A stretch of 64,000 nucleotides of DNA from Mycobacterium gordonae (GCF_001417955.2 NZ_LKTM01000013.1:47574-111573); one strand, 5' to 3'. Numbered from the stretch's first letter, positions 39,103 to 50,817 are shown. Notes: generated from the sequence alone by a model not told the origin. Numbers and translations: made by a program.

Positions 39103-39145
39103 AATGCCCCGAGACGCCACATACGAAAAAACCGAAGAGGAAACC

Positions 39146-41026
39146 GTGAGCGCACCCACCAAGCCACCGGCACCGGCCGCGACGCCCGCTTCACAAGAGG
39201 CCGCCGAAATCGCCTCGGATGCCGGGAAGGCAGCCGCCAAGCCGGCCACTGGCCAACCGAAACGCATTGCCCCGCACCAACTTACCGGCGCGCAGGCGGT
39301 CATCCGGTCGCTGGAGGCACTGGACGTCGACATCATCTTCGGCATCCCGGGCGGCGCGGTACTGCCGGTGTACGACCCGCTGTTCGACTCCCAGCAGCTG
39401 CGCCACGTCCTGGTGCGTCACGAGCAGGGCGCCGGCCACGCCGCCAGCGGCTACGCCCACGCCACCGGCCGGGTCGGCGTGTGCATGGCGACGTCGGGCC
39501 CCGGGGCCACCAACCTGGTCACCCCGCTGGCCGACGCGCAGATGGACTCCATCCCCGTCGTCGCCATCACCGGTCAGGTCGGCCGGCAGCTGATCGGGAC
39601 CGACGCCTTCCAGGAAGCCGACATCTCGGGCATCACGATGCCGATCACCAAGCACAACTTCCTGGTCCGCACCGGTGACGAGATCCCCCGGGTGATCGCC
39701 GAGGCCTTCCACATCGCGGCATCCGGGCGGCCCGGCGCGGTTCTCGTCGACATCCCCAAGGATGTGCTGCAGGGCCAGTGCACGTTCAGTTGGCCGCCGC
39801 GCATGGAACTGCCCGGCTACAAGCCGAACACCAAACCGCACAGCCGCCAGATCCGCGAGGCAGCCAAGCTGATCGCCGCCGCGAAGAAGCCGGTGCTCTA
39901 CGTCGGCGGCGGCATCATCCGCGGCGAGGCGACCCAGGAGCTCCTGCACCTGGCCGAACTCACCGGCATCCCGGTGGTGACGACGCTGATGGCGCGCGGT
40001 GCCTTCCCGGACAGCCACCGGCTGAACATGGGCATGCCCGGCATGCACGGCACCGTGGGTGCGGTGGCGGCGCTGCAGCGCAGCGACCTGCTGATCGCGC
40101 TGGGCACCCGCTTCGATGACCGGGTGACCGGCAAGCTCGAATCGTTCGCTCCGGAAGCCAAGGTCATCCACGCCGACATCGACCCCGCCGAGATCGGCAA
40201 GAACCGGCACGCCGACGTGCCGATCGTCGGTGACGTCAAGAACGTGATCACCGAACTGATCGAGATGCTGCGGCACTATGACACTCCCGGCAACCTCGAC
40301 ATCACGGACTGGTGGGAGTACCTGGAGGGCGTCCGCAAGACGTACCCGCTGAGCTACGACCCGCAGAGCGACGGCAGCCTGGGCCCGGAATTCGTGATCG
40401 AGAAGCTGGGCCAGATCGCGGGTCCGGACGCCATCTACGTGGCCGGCGTCGGCCAGCACCAGATGTGGGCCGCGCAGTTCATCAAGTACGAAAAGCCGCG
40501 CACCTGGCTGAATTCCGGCGGTCTGGGCACCATGGGCTTCGCCATCCCGGCGGCCATGGGAGCCAAGATCGCGCTGCCGGACACCGAGGTGTGGGCGATC
40601 GACGGCGACGGCTGCTTCCAGATGACCAACCAGGAGCTGGCCACCTGCGCCATCGAAGGCATCCCGATCAAGGTGGCGCTGATCAACAACGGCAACCTGG
40701 GCATGGTGCGGCAGTGGCAGACCCTCTTCTACGAAGAGCGGTACTCGCAGACCGACCTGGCCACCCACTCGCACCGCATCCCGGATTTCGTGAAGCTGGC
40801 CGAGGCGCTCGGTTGCGTCGGAATGCGTTGCGAGCGTGAGGAAGACGTCGAAGAGATGATCAACCGCGCGCGCGAGATCAACGACCGCCCGGTGGTGATC
40901 GACTTCATCGTCGGCGCCGACGCGCAGGTCTGGCCGATGGTCGCCGCGGGCACCAGCAACGACGAGATCCAGCACGCGCGCGGCATCCGCCCCCTGTTCG
41001 ACGACATCACCGAAGGGCACGCCTGA
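39146..41026 (+). CDS. ilvB: Acetolactate synthase large subunit
   Basis: The 626-residue ThDP-dependent enzyme makes acetolactate or acetohydroxybutyrate for Val, Leu and Ile synthesis. The N-terminal PYR domain has the catalytic Glu in [15 protein letters not shown], the central FAD-binding domain follows, and the C-terminal PP domain has the ThDP motif [32 protein letters not shown] 39146 is chosen because GAAGAGG lies six bases upstream and the family begins MSAPTKP; the in-frame ATG at 39104 lies next to the terminator T-run and is unlikely. The stop overlaps the ilvN ATG by one base. Confidence 0.97.
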   Translation: MSAPTKPPAPAATPASQEAAEIASDAGKAAAKPATGQPKRIAPHQLTGAQAVIRSLEALDVDIIFGIPGGAVLPVYDPLFDSQQLRHVLVRHEQGAGHAASGYAHATGRVGVCMATSGPGATNLVTPLADAQMDSIPVVAITGQVGRQLIGTDAFQEADISGITMPITKHNFLVRTGDEIPRVIAEAFHIAASGRPGAVLVDIPKDVLQGQCTFSWPPRMELPGYKPNTKPHSRQIREAAKLIAAAKKPVLYVGGGIIRGEATQELLHLAELTGIPVVTTLMARGAFPDSHRLNMGMPGMHGTVGAVAALQRSDLLIALGTRFDDRVTGKLESFAPEAKVIHADIDPAEIGKNRHADVPIVGDVKNVITELIEMLRHYDTPGNLDITDWWEYLEGVRKTYPLSYDPQSDGSLGPEFVIEKLGQIAGPDAIYVAGVGQHQMWAAQFIKYEKPRTWLNSGGLGTMGFAIPAAMGAKIALPDTEVWAIDGDGCFQMTNQELATCAIEGIPIKVALINNGNLGMVRQWQTLFYEERYSQTDLATHSHRIPDFVKLAEALGCVGMRCEREEDVEEMINRAREINDRPVVIDFIVGADAQVWPMVAAGTSNDEIQHARGIRPLFDDITEGHA

Positions 41027-41541
41027 TGGCCAACGGATCGCCTAAGACGCACACACTCTCGGTCCTGGTCGAGGACAAGCCCGGTGTGCTCGCCCGCGTG
41101 GCGGCGCTGTTCTCGCGGCGCGGGTTCAATATCGAGTCCCTTGCTGTCGGTGCCACCGAGCAGAAGGACATGTCGCGGATGACCATCGTGGTCTCCGCCG
41201 AGGCGACCCCGCTCGAGCAGATCACCAAGCAGCTCAACAAGCTGATCAACGTGATCAAGATCGTCGAGCAGGACGTCGACAACTCGGTGGACCGGGAACT
41301 GGCGCTGATCAAGGTGCGCGCCGACGCCGGCACCCGCAGCCAGGTCATCGAAGCCGTGAACCTGTTCCGCGCCAACGTGATCGACGTGTCGCCGGAGTCA
41401 CTGACCGTGGAGGCCACCGGCAACCGCGGCAAGCTGGAGGCGCTGTTGCGGGTATTGGAGCCGTTCGGTATCCGCGAGATCGTGCAGTCGGGTGTGGTGT
41501 CGATGGCCCGCGGGCCGCGCGGCATCGGCACCGCCAAGTAA
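41026..41541 (+). CDS. ilvN: Acetolactate synthase small (regulatory) subunit
   Basis: The 171-residue regulatory subunit has an N-terminal ACT domain (HTLSVLVEDKPGVLARVAALFSRRGFNIESLAVG) that binds valine for feedback inhibition, and a C-terminal ACT-like domain (SQVIEAVNLFRANVIDVSPESLTVEATG). It activates IlvB and confers valine sensitivity. The start is a TGATG overlap with ilvB. Confidence 0.97.
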   Translation: MANGSPKTHTLSVLVEDKPGVLARVAALFSRRGFNIESLAVGATEQKDMSRMTIVVSAEATPLEQITKQLNKLINVIKIVEQDVDNSVDRELALIKVRADAGTRSQVIEAVNLFRANVIDVSPESLTVEATGNRGKLEALLRVLEPFGIREIVQSGVVSMARGPRGIGTAK

Positions 41542-41556
41542 GTTCTAGCTGTTTAA

Positions 41557-42594
<1,038 letters not shown>

Positions 42595-42600
42595 TAGGCC

Positions 42601-42650
42601 GAGCAGACGCAGAAGCCCCTTGGAACCGCGTTCCGAGGGGCTTTTGCGTT
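42601..42650 (+). terminator. ilvBNC terminator, variant of the GAGCAGACGCA palindrome family
   Basis: The 20-base arms ACGCAGAAGCCCCTTGGAAC (42607-42626) and GTTCCGAGGGGCTTTTGCGT (42630-42649) pair around CGC with two mismatches or wobbles. The left side keeps GAGCAGACGC, but the matching CTGCTC on the right has been lost. Confidence 0.82.
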
Positions 42651-42729
42651 GCGGCCGGCCTCGTCCAGATTGAAACCTGGCACACGTCCCGCGGCGTGTC
42701 GTGTGCGCAGGTTCAGTGTCGCGGCGGGT

Positions 42730-43329
42730 TCAGGCGCTGAGCCGGTCGGCAGTCTGAACCACCCGGCGCGCCAGGTGATCGAGGGCGTCACCCGTGGCCG
42801 AGTCGAACTCGTTGATGTTGTCGTGCGTCGAAACCAGGCTCGCACCATAGGGATTGCCGTCGACGAACTTCGACGGGTCGGTGTATCCGGGCGGCACGAT
42901 GATGCCACCGAAGTGCATCAGCGTGACATATAGCGTCAACAGCGTGGTCTCCTGACCACCGTGCAAAGTGTTCGAGGATGTGAAGCCGGCATACACCTTG
43001 TCGGCGAGTTTCCCCGCGGCCCACAGTCCGCCGAGCCCGTCCAGAAAATCACGCAACTGCGAAGCGACCGAACCGAAGCGGGTGGGGGAGCCGAAGATCA
43101 CCGCGTCCGCCCACTCGATGTCTTCACCGGTGGCGGCCGGAAGGTCCTTGGTCGCTTCGTAATTCGCCGTCCAGGCCGGGTTGTGCGCGAACGACGCCGG
43201 GTCGCGGGTTTCGGCGACGTGGCGGACCCGGACTTCGGCGCCCGCGGCTTCGGCCGCCGCGGCGACACGTTGCGCCATGGAGGTGCCGTGGCCCGTGGCG
43301 GAGTAGTAGATGATCGCGAGTTTCGTCAT
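42730..43329 (-). CDS. wrbA: WrbA-type NAD(P)H:quinone oxidoreductase
   Basis: The 199-residue flavodoxin-fold protein begins MTKLAIIYYSATGHGTSMAQRVAAAAEAAGA, the FMN phosphate loop, and contains GSPTRFGSVASQLRDFLDGLGGLWAAGKLADKVYAGFTSSNTLHGGQETTLLTLY, characteristic of WrbA. It reduces quinones by two electrons. ATG 43329 overlaps the stop of the upstream FAD oxidoreductase (ATGA), so the two are translated together. Confidence 0.92.
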   Translation of the reverse strand: MTKLAIIYYSATGHGTSMAQRVAAAAEAAGAEVRVRHVAETRDPASFAHNPAWTANYEATKDLPAATGEDIEWADAVIFGSPTRFGSVASQLRDFLDGLGGLWAAGKLADKVYAGFTSSNTLHGGQETTLLTLYVTLMHFGGIIVPPGYTDPSKFVDGNPYGASLVSTHDNINEFDSATGDALDHLARRVVQTADRLSA

Positions 43330-44756
43330 GGGCTCAGCTTAGGCATCTCGCTGATGCCGAATTCCCGCCGCAACGCCGTGCGCGCGGCGTAATAGCCGCC
43401 CATGCCGTGCACTCCGGCGCCGGGCGGGGTGGCCGCCGAACACAGGTAGGCCTTGGGAATCGGTGTGCTCCAGGGATTCAGCCGCGGCGTGGGGCCCAAC
43501 GTCGCGCGCAACACCGAGGCCCCGCCCACGGCGATGTCACCCCCGACATAGTTGGCGTTGTGCTCGGCCATCCGTGCGGCGGGCACACTGCGCACCGCCA
43601 CCACGATGTCGCGGAACCCCGGCGCGAACCGCTCGACGACGGCGGTAACGGCTTCGGTCGCGTCGACGGTCGATCCGGCCGGCACATGCGCGTACGTCCA
43701 GAACGGGCGGTGACCGTCGGCGTCGATCCGGCCGGGATCGGCAAGGTGCGGCAAGGACGCGAGCACCATCGGCAATTGCGCGTGGCGTCCCGCGGCGATG
43801 TCGGCTTCGGCCCGCGCCATCTCCTGGCGGGTCCCCCCGAGATGCAGGGTCGGCGCCTGCTTGAGTCGCGGGTCCGCCCAAGGGATCTCGTCGCCGAGGA
43901 CGAAATCGACCTTGGCCGCTCCCGATCCGAATCGATAGTGCTGCAACGCTTTGGCGTAACCACCGGGAATCGTGTCGCGGTATACGCGCAGCAGTGTCGT
44001 CGGGGAGGTGTCGAAAATGGCCACACCTTCGGGCGGGGAATCGACCTCTACGCCCGACGTCAGTTCACCGCCATGCGCACGCAGATCGGCGATCAGGGCG
44101 TCCGAGATCCGCTGGGTGCCGCCCACCGGTATCGGCCAGCCGACGGAATGGGCGAGTGTGGAGAGCATGAGCCCCGCACCCGCGGAGGCCAGCGAAGGTA
44201 ACGGCGTAATCGCATGGGCGGCAACGCCGGTGAATAAAGCCCGGGCATCGTCACCGCGCAGCGCGGCCCACGCCGGGGTGCCCTGGGTCAGCATGCGCAG
44301 CCCGAGGCGAACGACGGGCACCAATGATGTGGGCACCGAACGCTTGTCCCCTAGTAGGAACGCGACCACCGCATCGGAGTTCGATACCAGCGGGCCGAGG
44401 AAGCGCCGCCATGCCGCACCGTCATCCAACTCGGCGCAGGTCCGCTCCAGGTCGCGATACGCGATCGCCGCCGGCCGGCCCGGCAGTGGGTTGGCATAGG
44501 AAATCTCCGGGACCGCCAAAACGACTCCGCGTGCGGACAGATCGAACTCGGCGAAGAACGGCGACGCATAGCCCAGTGGGTGCACCGCCGAGCAGATGTC
44601 GTGCAGGACTCCGGGGAATTCGACGTCGGCCGCGCTGCGCGCACCCCCGCCGAAGGTGGGCTGTGCTTCGAGTACCTGCACTTTCAATCCGGCGCGGGCA
44701 CAGATGACGGCCGCGGCGAGCCCATTGGGCCCGCTGCCGACGACGGTGACGTCCAT
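43326..44756 (-). CDS. FAD-dependent phytoene-dehydrogenase-like oxidoreductase (Rv2997-like)
   Basis: The 476-residue protein begins MDVTVVGSGPNGLAAAVICARAGLKVQVLEAQPTFGGGARS, a complete FAD/NAD Rossmann signature of the CrtI/retinol-saturase-like group. It has no membrane helix and no carotenoid genes nearby. The substrate is unknown; coupling to WrbA suggests shared redox chemistry, perhaps passing electrons to quinone. ATG 44756 is chosen because the FAD-binding strand begins directly after it. Confidence 0.85.
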   Translation of the reverse strand: MDVTVVGSGPNGLAAAVICARAGLKVQVLEAQPTFGGGARSAADVEFPGVLHDICSAVHPLGYASPFFAEFDLSARGVVLAVPEISYANPLPGRPAAIAYRDLERTCAELDDGAAWRRFLGPLVSNSDAVVAFLLGDKRSVPTSLVPVVRLGLRMLTQGTPAWAALRGDDARALFTGVAAHAITPLPSLASAGAGLMLSTLAHSVGWPIPVGGTQRISDALIADLRAHGGELTSGVEVDSPPEGVAIFDTSPTTLLRVYRDTIPGGYAKALQHYRFGSGAAKVDFVLGDEIPWADPRLKQAPTLHLGGTRQEMARAEADIAAGRHAQLPMVLASLPHLADPGRIDADGHRPFWTYAHVPAGSTVDATEAVTAVVERFAPGFRDIVVAVRSVPAARMAEHNANYVGGDIAVGGASVLRATLGPTPRLNPWSTPIPKAYLCSAATPPGAGVHGMGGYYAARTALRREFGISEMPKLSP

Positions 44757-44796
44757 CTGTGAATTACAGCCCACGATGTCGTCGAAGGGAATTCCG

Positions 44797-46590
44797 CTAC
44801 CGGTTCAGGCCGGACGTGATGCACAACACCTCGTCGAGGCTCGCGGTCACGAGCCCGGCCGTGGCAGCCCGCCGGCCCAGTTCGGCGAGCGGATCGGGGT
44901 CATCGGCACGGAAACCCCCGACGCGATCGAGTCGGGCCGTGTCGAACATCGCCGGGCCGTACGCCGCTTGCTCCCCGAGCACATAGCGTCCGGCACCGGG
45001 TGTGCGGGACACCATCTCGTGGGCCGCGCTCACACCGATCAGCCGGTCCGCATCGGTGAAGTTGACCGCCACCTGGTACACGTTCTCCTCGGCCTCGAAC
45101 ACTCTTGTCAGGCGGGTGATTAAGCACTCCCGGGCGTAGAACTGCCCACCGTGCCCCAGGTGCAGCCAGAACCGTCCGTAGATCTGGTCTCGGATCTGCG
45201 ACAGGAGGGCTCCCGCAGACTCTCCGGCGGAGATCGGACAGAACTCCAGAAACGGATACCGTTCCAGCAGTTCCGCGCGATCGGCCGCGGGCAGGCCCGC
45301 ATCGACCACCAGATAACGACCGATCCGCCATACGTCGGTGCAGCAGTTCAGAAGTGAGTTCAGCGTCACCTCGGTGCTTTTGATGCCGTTGCGTTCCGGC
45401 CCGGCGACCAGGCTGAGCACCACCTCGGCGTCGCGGCGGCGGCCCGGCAGGTGCAGCGCCAACTCACCGGGGTAAGCGGCGGCCGCTTCGAAAATCCGCG
45501 GCGCACTGTTGTCGCAGTTCTTGGTGATTCGTTGCCGATCTTCGTCGGGAATGGCGGGCTTGGCCAGGATGCGCCGCCAGAACGCGATCGCCTCGGCGTG
45601 CTCGCCGATCCATGATGCGCAGACGGCAGCCTCGTCGAGCGCACCCCAGGTGTAGGTATCCGCACCGACAAGCAACGTGTCCTCGGTGGGAAACGGGATC
45701 TCGGCGGCATGCTTGGCGAACAGGTAGCCGAGCCGGTAACGCTCGTCGAGACGGTAGCGATAAGCGATGGCGTACAACGGTTCCGCGCGAGTCGGCCGGA
45801 ACTCCCAGGCCCGTAGGTAGGCGTTCTCCACCTCCGGCCAGGGCGCACCCATCGACCACATTGACTCCGCGATGCGGTACATCGAATAGTAGGTCTCCTC
45901 GGCCCACCCGCCCAGGTCGACGCGGCGCTGATACCACGTGCGGGCGTTCTCGAAATCGCCCAAGTCGAAATAACTCTGCGCCAGATAGAACACCGAGCGC
46001 GCATCATCAGGATTGCGTTCGATCTCGGCCAGCAGCAGGTCGCGGTCGCTCTCGAACTTCTGCCGCGGATTCCGGTTGCGCGCTCCGAGACGGCGAGAAT
46101 CGATGTAGTAGTCACCTTCTAGTCGGTCGTGACTGAAATCGGAGTCGACCATGACGTATTCGTGGACCACGCCTTCGTAGCGGACCGGCAATCCGTTGCG
46201 GAAGAGGCTCGGCCGCCAGCAGATGTCAGAGGTTTCGCCATAACGGAGCTGGTAGAGATCCTTGCCCAACTTGCCGAAATCGAGGTTGCCCATGACCTTG
46301 TCGTCGGCGTCGAGGACCCAGATGTAGTCGCCGTGGCCCTGGGCGAGGGTCAACGCCTCGGACCGGTTGTGCCCGAAATCGCGCCACGGCCGCTCGTGAA
46401 GCTCACCGGGAATTCCAAGGCGGGCCATGTGATCGCGGATGACGGCCTGGGTCCCGTCGTCGGAGCCGGTGTCCACGATCACCCATGCACTGATGTAACG
46501 CCCGATGTCGTCAAGGGTTTGCCGGATGATCGCCGCCTCGTTGCGGACGATCATGTTGACGCAGATCGTCGGGCGGACTGGGGAGGACAC
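44797..46590 (-). CDS. Family 2 glycosyltransferase fused to TPR repeats and a C-terminal domain
   Basis: The 597-residue protein begins with a GT2 domain (PTICVNMIVRNEAAIIRQTLDDIGRYISAWVIVDTGSDDGT), with the metal-binding DADD motif at IWVLDADD near residue 95. Residues about 215-345 form TPR-like helical repeats (ARSVFYLAQSYFDLGDFENARTWYQRRV). The C-terminal third, from about residue 370, has no function I recognise. GT2-TPR proteins often glycosylate proteins or sugars at the inner membrane. No signal peptide or membrane segment is visible. The gene appears absent from this place in M. tuberculosis. Confidence 0.8.
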   Translation of the reverse strand: MSSPVRPTICVNMIVRNEAAIIRQTLDDIGRYISAWVIVDTGSDDGTQAVIRDHMARLGIPGELHERPWRDFGHNRSEALTLAQGHGDYIWVLDADDKVMGNLDFGKLGKDLYQLRYGETSDICWRPSLFRNGLPVRYEGVVHEYVMVDSDFSHDRLEGDYYIDSRRLGARNRNPRQKFESDRDLLLAEIERNPDDARSVFYLAQSYFDLGDFENARTWYQRRVDLGGWAEETYYSMYRIAESMWSMGAPWPEVENAYLRAWEFRPTRAEPLYAIAYRYRLDERYRLGYLFAKHAAEIPFPTEDTLLVGADTYTWGALDEAAVCASWIGEHAEAIAFWRRILAKPAIPDEDRQRITKNCDNSAPRIFEAAAAYPGELALHLPGRRRDAEVVLSLVAGPERNGIKSTEVTLNSLLNCCTDVWRIGRYLVVDAGLPAADRAELLERYPFLEFCPISAGESAGALLSQIRDQIYGRFWLHLGHGGQFYARECLITRLTRVFEAEENVYQVAVNFTDADRLIGVSAAHEMVSRTPGAGRYVLGEQAAYGPAMFDTARLDRVGGFRADDPDPLAELGRRAATAGLVTASLDEVLCITSGLNR

Positions 46591-46680
46591 GGCCGGATCG
46601 TACTCAGCGGCGCTGGTTGTGGTTAGGGGATTGGCCCGAGTATGTGGTTGCGGCTGCAGCCGACAGGCTGGGATTGCGGG

Positions 46681-46888
46681 GACCCGCTTCGCCCGGCTCC
46701 GCCGGGCTGACGATCCCCGCGGGGCCTGATGGCGGCGCTCCTCAGCGGGCCCGTAGGGCCCGCATCGTCGCACCGCGGGGCCTGATGGCGGGGACCCGCT
46801 TCGCCCGGCTCCGCCGCGCTCGCGATCCCCGCGGGGCCTGATGGCGGGGACCCGCTTCGCCCGGCTCCGCCGCGCTCGCGATCCCCGA
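46681..46888. repeat. 56-bp hairpin repeat array, four units
   Basis: Units begin at 46681, 46737, 46793 and 46849. Units 1, 3 and 4 start GACCCGCTTCGCCCGGCTCC. Unit 2 instead carries CTCCTCA, an 8-bp stem GCGGGCCC-GTA-GGGCCCGC and ATCGTCGCA, the same flanks as the array before iscS. Unit 1 has its own stem GCCCGGC-TCC-GCCGGGC. Units 1 to 3 all end GCGGGGCCTGATGGCGG. The array fills the 311-bp gap 46591-46901; the part 46591-46680 shows nothing recognisable. Confidence 0.9.
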
Positions 46889-46889
46889 C

Positions 46890-46901
46890 TACGCTGTCCG
46901 C
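46890..46901 (+). promoter_or_regulatory. serA promoter formed at the end of the repeat (-10 TACGCT)
   Basis: TACGCT at 46890-46895 is followed by six bases and GTG 46902, a leaderless arrangement. It begins two bases after the CGCGATCCCC that ends repeat unit 4. Confidence 0.6.
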
Positions 46902-48488
46902 GTGAACTTGCCTGTTGTTTTGATCGCCGACAAACTCGCCCAATCGACCGTCGCCGCCCTGGGAGACCAGGTCGAGGTGCGCTGGGTAGACGGGCCCGAC
47001 CGGGAGAAGCTGCTGGCCGCGGTCCCCGAGGCCGACGCTCTGCTGGTCCGCTCGGCCACCACGGTCGACGCCGAGGTGCTCGCCGCGGCCCCCAAGCTCA
47101 AGATCGTCGCCCGCGCCGGCGTCGGACTGGACAACGTCGACGTCGACGCCGCCACCGCCCGCGGCGTGCTGGTGGTCAACGCCCCCACCTCGAACATCCA
47201 CAGCGCCGCCGAACACGCGATCGCCCTGCTGCTGGCCGCGTCCCGCCAGATCCCGGCCGCCGACGCCACGCTGCGCGAGCACACCTGGAAGCGCTCCAAA
47301 TTCTCGGGCACCGAGATCTTCGGCAAGACCGTCGGCGTCGTCGGACTGGGCCGCATCGGCCAGCTGGTCGCCCAGCGCATCGCCGCCTTCGGCGCCCACC
47401 TGGTCGCCTATGACCCGTACGTGTCGCACGCCCGCGCCGCCCAGCTCGGCATCGAACTGCTGCCGTTGGACGAGCTGCTGGCCCGCGCCGACTTCATCTC
47501 GGTGCACCTGCCCAAGACGCCGGAGACGGCCGGGTTGATCGGCAAGGAGGCACTGGCCAAGACCAAGCCCGGCGTCATCATCGTCAACGCGGCCCGCGGC
47601 GGCCTGATCGACGAGGCCGCCCTGGCCGAAGCCATCACCAGCGGCCACGTGCGCGGCGCGGGCCTGGACGTGTTCGCCACCGAGCCCTGCACCGACAGCC
47701 CGCTGTTCGAGCTGCCCCAGGTGGTCGTCACACCGCACCTGGGCGCCTCGACCGCCGAGGCGCAGGACCGGGCCGGCACCGACGTCGCCGAGAGCGTGCG
47801 GCTGGCGCTGGCCGGCGAGTTCGTCCCCGACGCCGTCAACATCGGCGGCGGCGTGGTCAACGAAGAAGTGGCGCCCTGGCTGGACCTGGTGCGCAAGCTC
47901 GGCGTCCTGGCCGCAGCGTTGTCCGACGAGTTCCCCGCGTCGCTGTCGGTACAGGTTCGCGGAGAGCTCGCGGCCGAGGACGTCGAGGTGCTGAAGTTGT
48001 CGGCGCTGCGCGGCCTGTTCTCGGCCGTCATCGACGAGCCCGTCACCTTTGTGAACGCCCCGGCCCTGGCCGCCGAGCGCGGCGTCACCGCCGAGATCGG
48101 CAAGGCCACCGAAAGTCCCAACCACCGCAGCGTTGTGGACGTGCGAGCGGTCGGCGCCGACGGTTCGGTGGTCAATGTCGCGGGCACGCTGACCGGCCCG
48201 CAGTTGGTCCAGAAGATCGTCCAGATCAACGGCCGCAGCTACGACCTGCGCGCCGAGGGCGTCAATTTGGTGATCAACTACGCCGACCAGCCCGGCGCGC
48301 TGGGCAAGATCGGCACATTGCTCGGGGCGGCAGGGGTGAACATTCAGGCCGCGCAGTTGTCCGAGGACACCGAGGGCCCGAGCGCCACCGTCGCGCTGCG
48401 CCTGGACCAGGACGTGCCGGCCGACGTGCGGGCGGCCATCACGGAGGCGGTAGGCGCGAACAAGCTTGAAGTGGTTGACTTCTCGTGA
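46902..48488 (+). CDS. serA: D-3-phosphoglycerate dehydrogenase
   Basis: The 528-residue long-form PGDH catalyses the first step of serine synthesis. The catalytic NAD domain has [14 protein letters not shown] near residue 147, the catalytic Arg in NAARGGLID and His in TPHLGAST near residue 282. A second intervening (ASB) domain runs from about residue 310 to 450, and a C-terminal ACT domain ([34 protein letters not shown]) binds serine. The stop overlaps the leuB start as GTGA. Confidence 0.97.
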   Translation: MNLPVVLIADKLAQSTVAALGDQVEVRWVDGPDREKLLAAVPEADALLVRSATTVDAEVLAAAPKLKIVARAGVGLDNVDVDAATARGVLVVNAPTSNIHSAAEHAIALLLAASRQIPAADATLREHTWKRSKFSGTEIFGKTVGVVGLGRIGQLVAQRIAAFGAHLVAYDPYVSHARAAQLGIELLPLDELLARADFISVHLPKTPETAGLIGKEALAKTKPGVIIVNAARGGLIDEAALAEAITSGHVRGAGLDVFATEPCTDSPLFELPQVVVTPHLGASTAEAQDRAGTDVAESVRLALAGEFVPDAVNIGGGVVNEEVAPWLDLVRKLGVLAAALSDEFPASLSVQVRGELAAEDVEVLKLSALRGLFSAVIDEPVTFVNAPALAAERGVTAEIGKATESPNHRSVVDVRAVGADGSVVNVAGTLTGPQLVQKIVQINGRSYDLRAEGVNLVINYADQPGALGKIGTLLGAAGVNIQAAQLSEDTEGPSATVALRLDQDVPADVRAAITEAVGANKLEVVDFS

Positions 48489-49498
48489 CGAAGCTCGCCG
48501 TCATCGCCGGCGACGGGATCGGTCCGGAAGTCATCGCCGAGGCCCTCAAGGTCCTCGACGCCGTCCTGCCCGGGGTGGAGAAAACCGAATACGACCTGGG
48601 CGCCCGGCGCTACCACGCCACTGGCGAAGTGCTGCCGGAATCGGTGGTACCCGAGCTGCGCCAGCACGACGCGATCCTGCTCGGTGCCATCGGTGACCCG
48701 TCGGTCCCCAGCGGTGTGCTGGAGCGAGGGCTGTTGCTGCGCATGCGTTTCGAGCTCGACCACCACGTCAACCTGCGCCCGGCCCGGCTGTATCCGGGAG
48801 TGAGGAGCCCGCTGGCCGGAAACCCGGACATCGACTTCGTCGTGGTGCGCGAAGGGACCGAGGGGCCGTACACCGGAAACGGCGGCGCGATCCGCGTCGG
48901 CACGCCCCATGAAGTGGCGACCGAGGTGAGCGTCAACACCGCGTTCGGGGTGCGCCGGGTGGTCAAAGACGCTTTCGAGCGGGCTCGTAAGCGCCGCAAG
49001 CACCTCACCCTGGTGCACAAGACCAACGTGCTGACCTTCGCCGGGGGACTCTGGCTGCGGACCGTTCAGGAGATCGGCGAGCAGTACTCCGACGTCGAGG
49101 TCGCCTACCAGCACGTCGACGCGGCGACGATCTTCCTGGCCACCGACCCCGGACGATTCGACGTGATCGTCACCGACAACCTGTTCGGCGACATCATCAC
49201 CGACCTGGCCGCGGCCGTGTGTGGCGGAATCGGCCTGGCCGCCAGTGGCAACATCGACGCGACGCGCACCAACCCGTCGATGTTCGAACCGGTGCACGGC
49301 AGCGCTCCCGACATCGCCGGACAGGGCATCGCCGATCCCACCGCGGCGATCATGTCGGTGGCGTTGCTGCTGGCCCATCTAGGCGAGGACGAGGCGGCTG
49401 CCCGGGTCGATCGTGCGGTGGCGGCCTACCTGGCAACTCGCGGGGACGAACGGCCTGCCACCAGCGTTGTCGGCGAACGGATTGCAGCCGGGCTCTAG
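48485..49498 (+). CDS. leuB: 3-isopropylmalate dehydrogenase
   Basis: The 337-residue enzyme carries out NAD-dependent oxidative decarboxylation in leucine synthesis. Visible blocks are [52 protein letters not shown] and [23 protein letters not shown] with the metal-binding aspartates, and the NAD site [20 protein letters not shown]. It is coupled to serA (GTGA), which is unusual because leuB more often sits with leuCD. Its last 149 bp overlap the convergent MFS gene. Confidence 0.95.
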   Translation: MTKLAVIAGDGIGPEVIAEALKVLDAVLPGVEKTEYDLGARRYHATGEVLPESVVPELRQHDAILLGAIGDPSVPSGVLERGLLLRMRFELDHHVNLRPARLYPGVRSPLAGNPDIDFVVVREGTEGPYTGNGGAIRVGTPHEVATEVSVNTAFGVRRVVKDAFERARKRRKHLTLVHKTNVLTFAGGLWLRTVQEIGEQYSDVEVAYQHVDAATIFLATDPGRFDVIVTDNLFGDIITDLAAAVCGGIGLAASGNIDATRTNPSMFEPVHGSAPDIAGQGIADPTAAIMSVALLLAHLGEDEAAARVDRAVAAYLATRGDERPATSVVGERIAAGL

Positions 49499-50687
49499 TT
49501 TCCAGGCCCGGCGGCAGCACCCGAGTCGGCACCAGGGGCACCGCGGCCAGGGGGAACAGCGCGCACAGCCCCCAGGCCAGCGGGTAGGCGGCCGCGGTGA
49601 TCAACGCCCCGAACATCGGCGGTCCGGCCGCGGCCATCAACCGCTGCGTGGTGTTCTGGGTGCCCAGCGCGCGTCCACTCCAGTACGGTCCGGCGAATTC
49701 GGTGATGGCGGTGGCCTCCAGGCCGTTGTCGAGCACCGCCAGCACAGAGACGGTGATCATCAACATCACGTCGAAACGGGAACCGACTCGGTCGCTCAGG
49801 GCCAGCAGGAGCAGGGCCAGCGCGGCCGCGAGGGCGATGATGCGGACCGGCCGCATCCGCGAGCCGACGCGATCCGACCAGCGGCCGACCAGGATGCGCC
49901 CGCCCGCGCCGATCAGCTGCGAAATGGTCACCAGACCACCGGCCGCCGCGACCGACCAGTGATGCTCGTTGATCAGCCAGACGAGCATGAAGGTGACCGT
50001 CACCGTCTGCGGCATCATCAGCAACGCCGAGGCCGCGTGAATTCGCCACAGCACGTTCGAACCGCGGTAGGGGCTGGCCAGTTCCGCATGGGTGGCCGTA
50101 CGGCGGGATTTGCGTGGCGGGTCGACCACTCCGAAGACGCTGACCACCGCCGCGATGGCACACATCACCGCCGGGAACATCAAACCCGCGTGTGGACCGT
50201 CCTCGGCCAGCTCGGGAATCACCAAGGCGCCCAGAGCGATTCCGAGCGGTTGGGCGGTCTGCCGGAAGCCCATCGCCAGGCCGCGCTGCTCGGGCGGAAA
50301 CCACCCCGACACCAACCGGCCGCCGGCGGTGTTGCAACTGGCGGCGGCCATCCCGCCGAGGAACAGGAAAACGCCCATCAGCACCAGCGAGTGAACCGAA
50401 GCGGCGGCGTAGGCCGCCAGCGCCGTCAACGCCGAGCCGGCGGTCAACACGACGCGCTCACCGACGCGGTCCAGCACATAGCCCCAGGCGACCAGGGTGA
50501 CGACCATGCCCCAGCTGGGCATCGACGCCAGCAGACCCGCCTGGGCGAGTGGCGTTCCGCGCGCCGCTTCCAACCGGGGGATCAGGAAGGCGATGCCGTT
50601 GATGAAGAGGAAAGAGCTCGTGGTCGCGACCAGCGAGACCGCCACGATCGACCAGCGTGCCACCGCACTGGCCGGATCCCGAGGCAT
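49350..50687 (-). CDS. MFS transporter (Rv2994-like)
   Basis: The 445-residue major facilitator has about 12 hydrophobic segments; the motif [14 protein letters not shown] (loop 2-3) and its second-half counterpart [14 protein letters not shown] are present. The substrate is unknown. The C-terminal 50 residues after the last helix are Arg/Pro-rich ([25 protein letters not shown]) and are encoded opposite the end of leuB, so they may be an unconserved tail. The start is ATG 50687; it is divergent from the FAH gene. Confidence 0.85.
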   Translation of the reverse strand: MPRDPASAVARWSIVAVSLVATTSSFLFINGIAFLIPRLEAARGTPLAQAGLLASMPSWGMVVTLVAWGYVLDRVGERVVLTAGSALTALAAYAAASVHSLVLMGVFLFLGGMAAASCNTAGGRLVSGWFPPEQRGLAMGFRQTAQPLGIALGALVIPELAEDGPHAGLMFPAVMCAIAAVVSVFGVVDPPRKSRRTATHAELASPYRGSNVLWRIHAASALLMMPQTVTVTFMLVWLINEHHWSVAAAGGLVTISQLIGAGGRILVGRWSDRVGSRMRPVRIIALAAALALLLLALSDRVGSRFDVMLMITVSVLAVLDNGLEATAITEFAGPYWSGRALGTQNTTQRLMAAAGPPMFGALITAAAYPLAWGLCALFPLAAVPLVPTRVLPPGLETRARLQSVRRQRWWQAVRPRELPGRPPPHDRPGQPPRPRLDGPAATPPT

Positions 50688-50804
50688 TCGTTAATGCTTG
50701 CACAGCAACGGCCTCGTTCCGCTCGCCGCCGCATCGTCGAGCCTGCAGATCTGGCGCGCGCCACTCGCACTTTCCCTGCAACTTTGCAGCCTGGGCGGAC
50801 CAGA

Positions 50805-50817
50805 TAGGCTCATCCGA
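50805..50817 (+). promoter_or_regulatory. Probable leaderless promoter of the FAH-family gene (-10 TAGGCT)
   Basis: TAGGCT at 50805-50810 is followed by seven bases and ATG 50818. Confidence 0.55.

Noticed and set aside
39104..39145. ATG 39104 as the start of ilvB
   Set aside because: It lies two bases after the terminator T-run without a Shine-Dalgarno; GTG 39146 has GAAGAGG and matches the family N-terminus.
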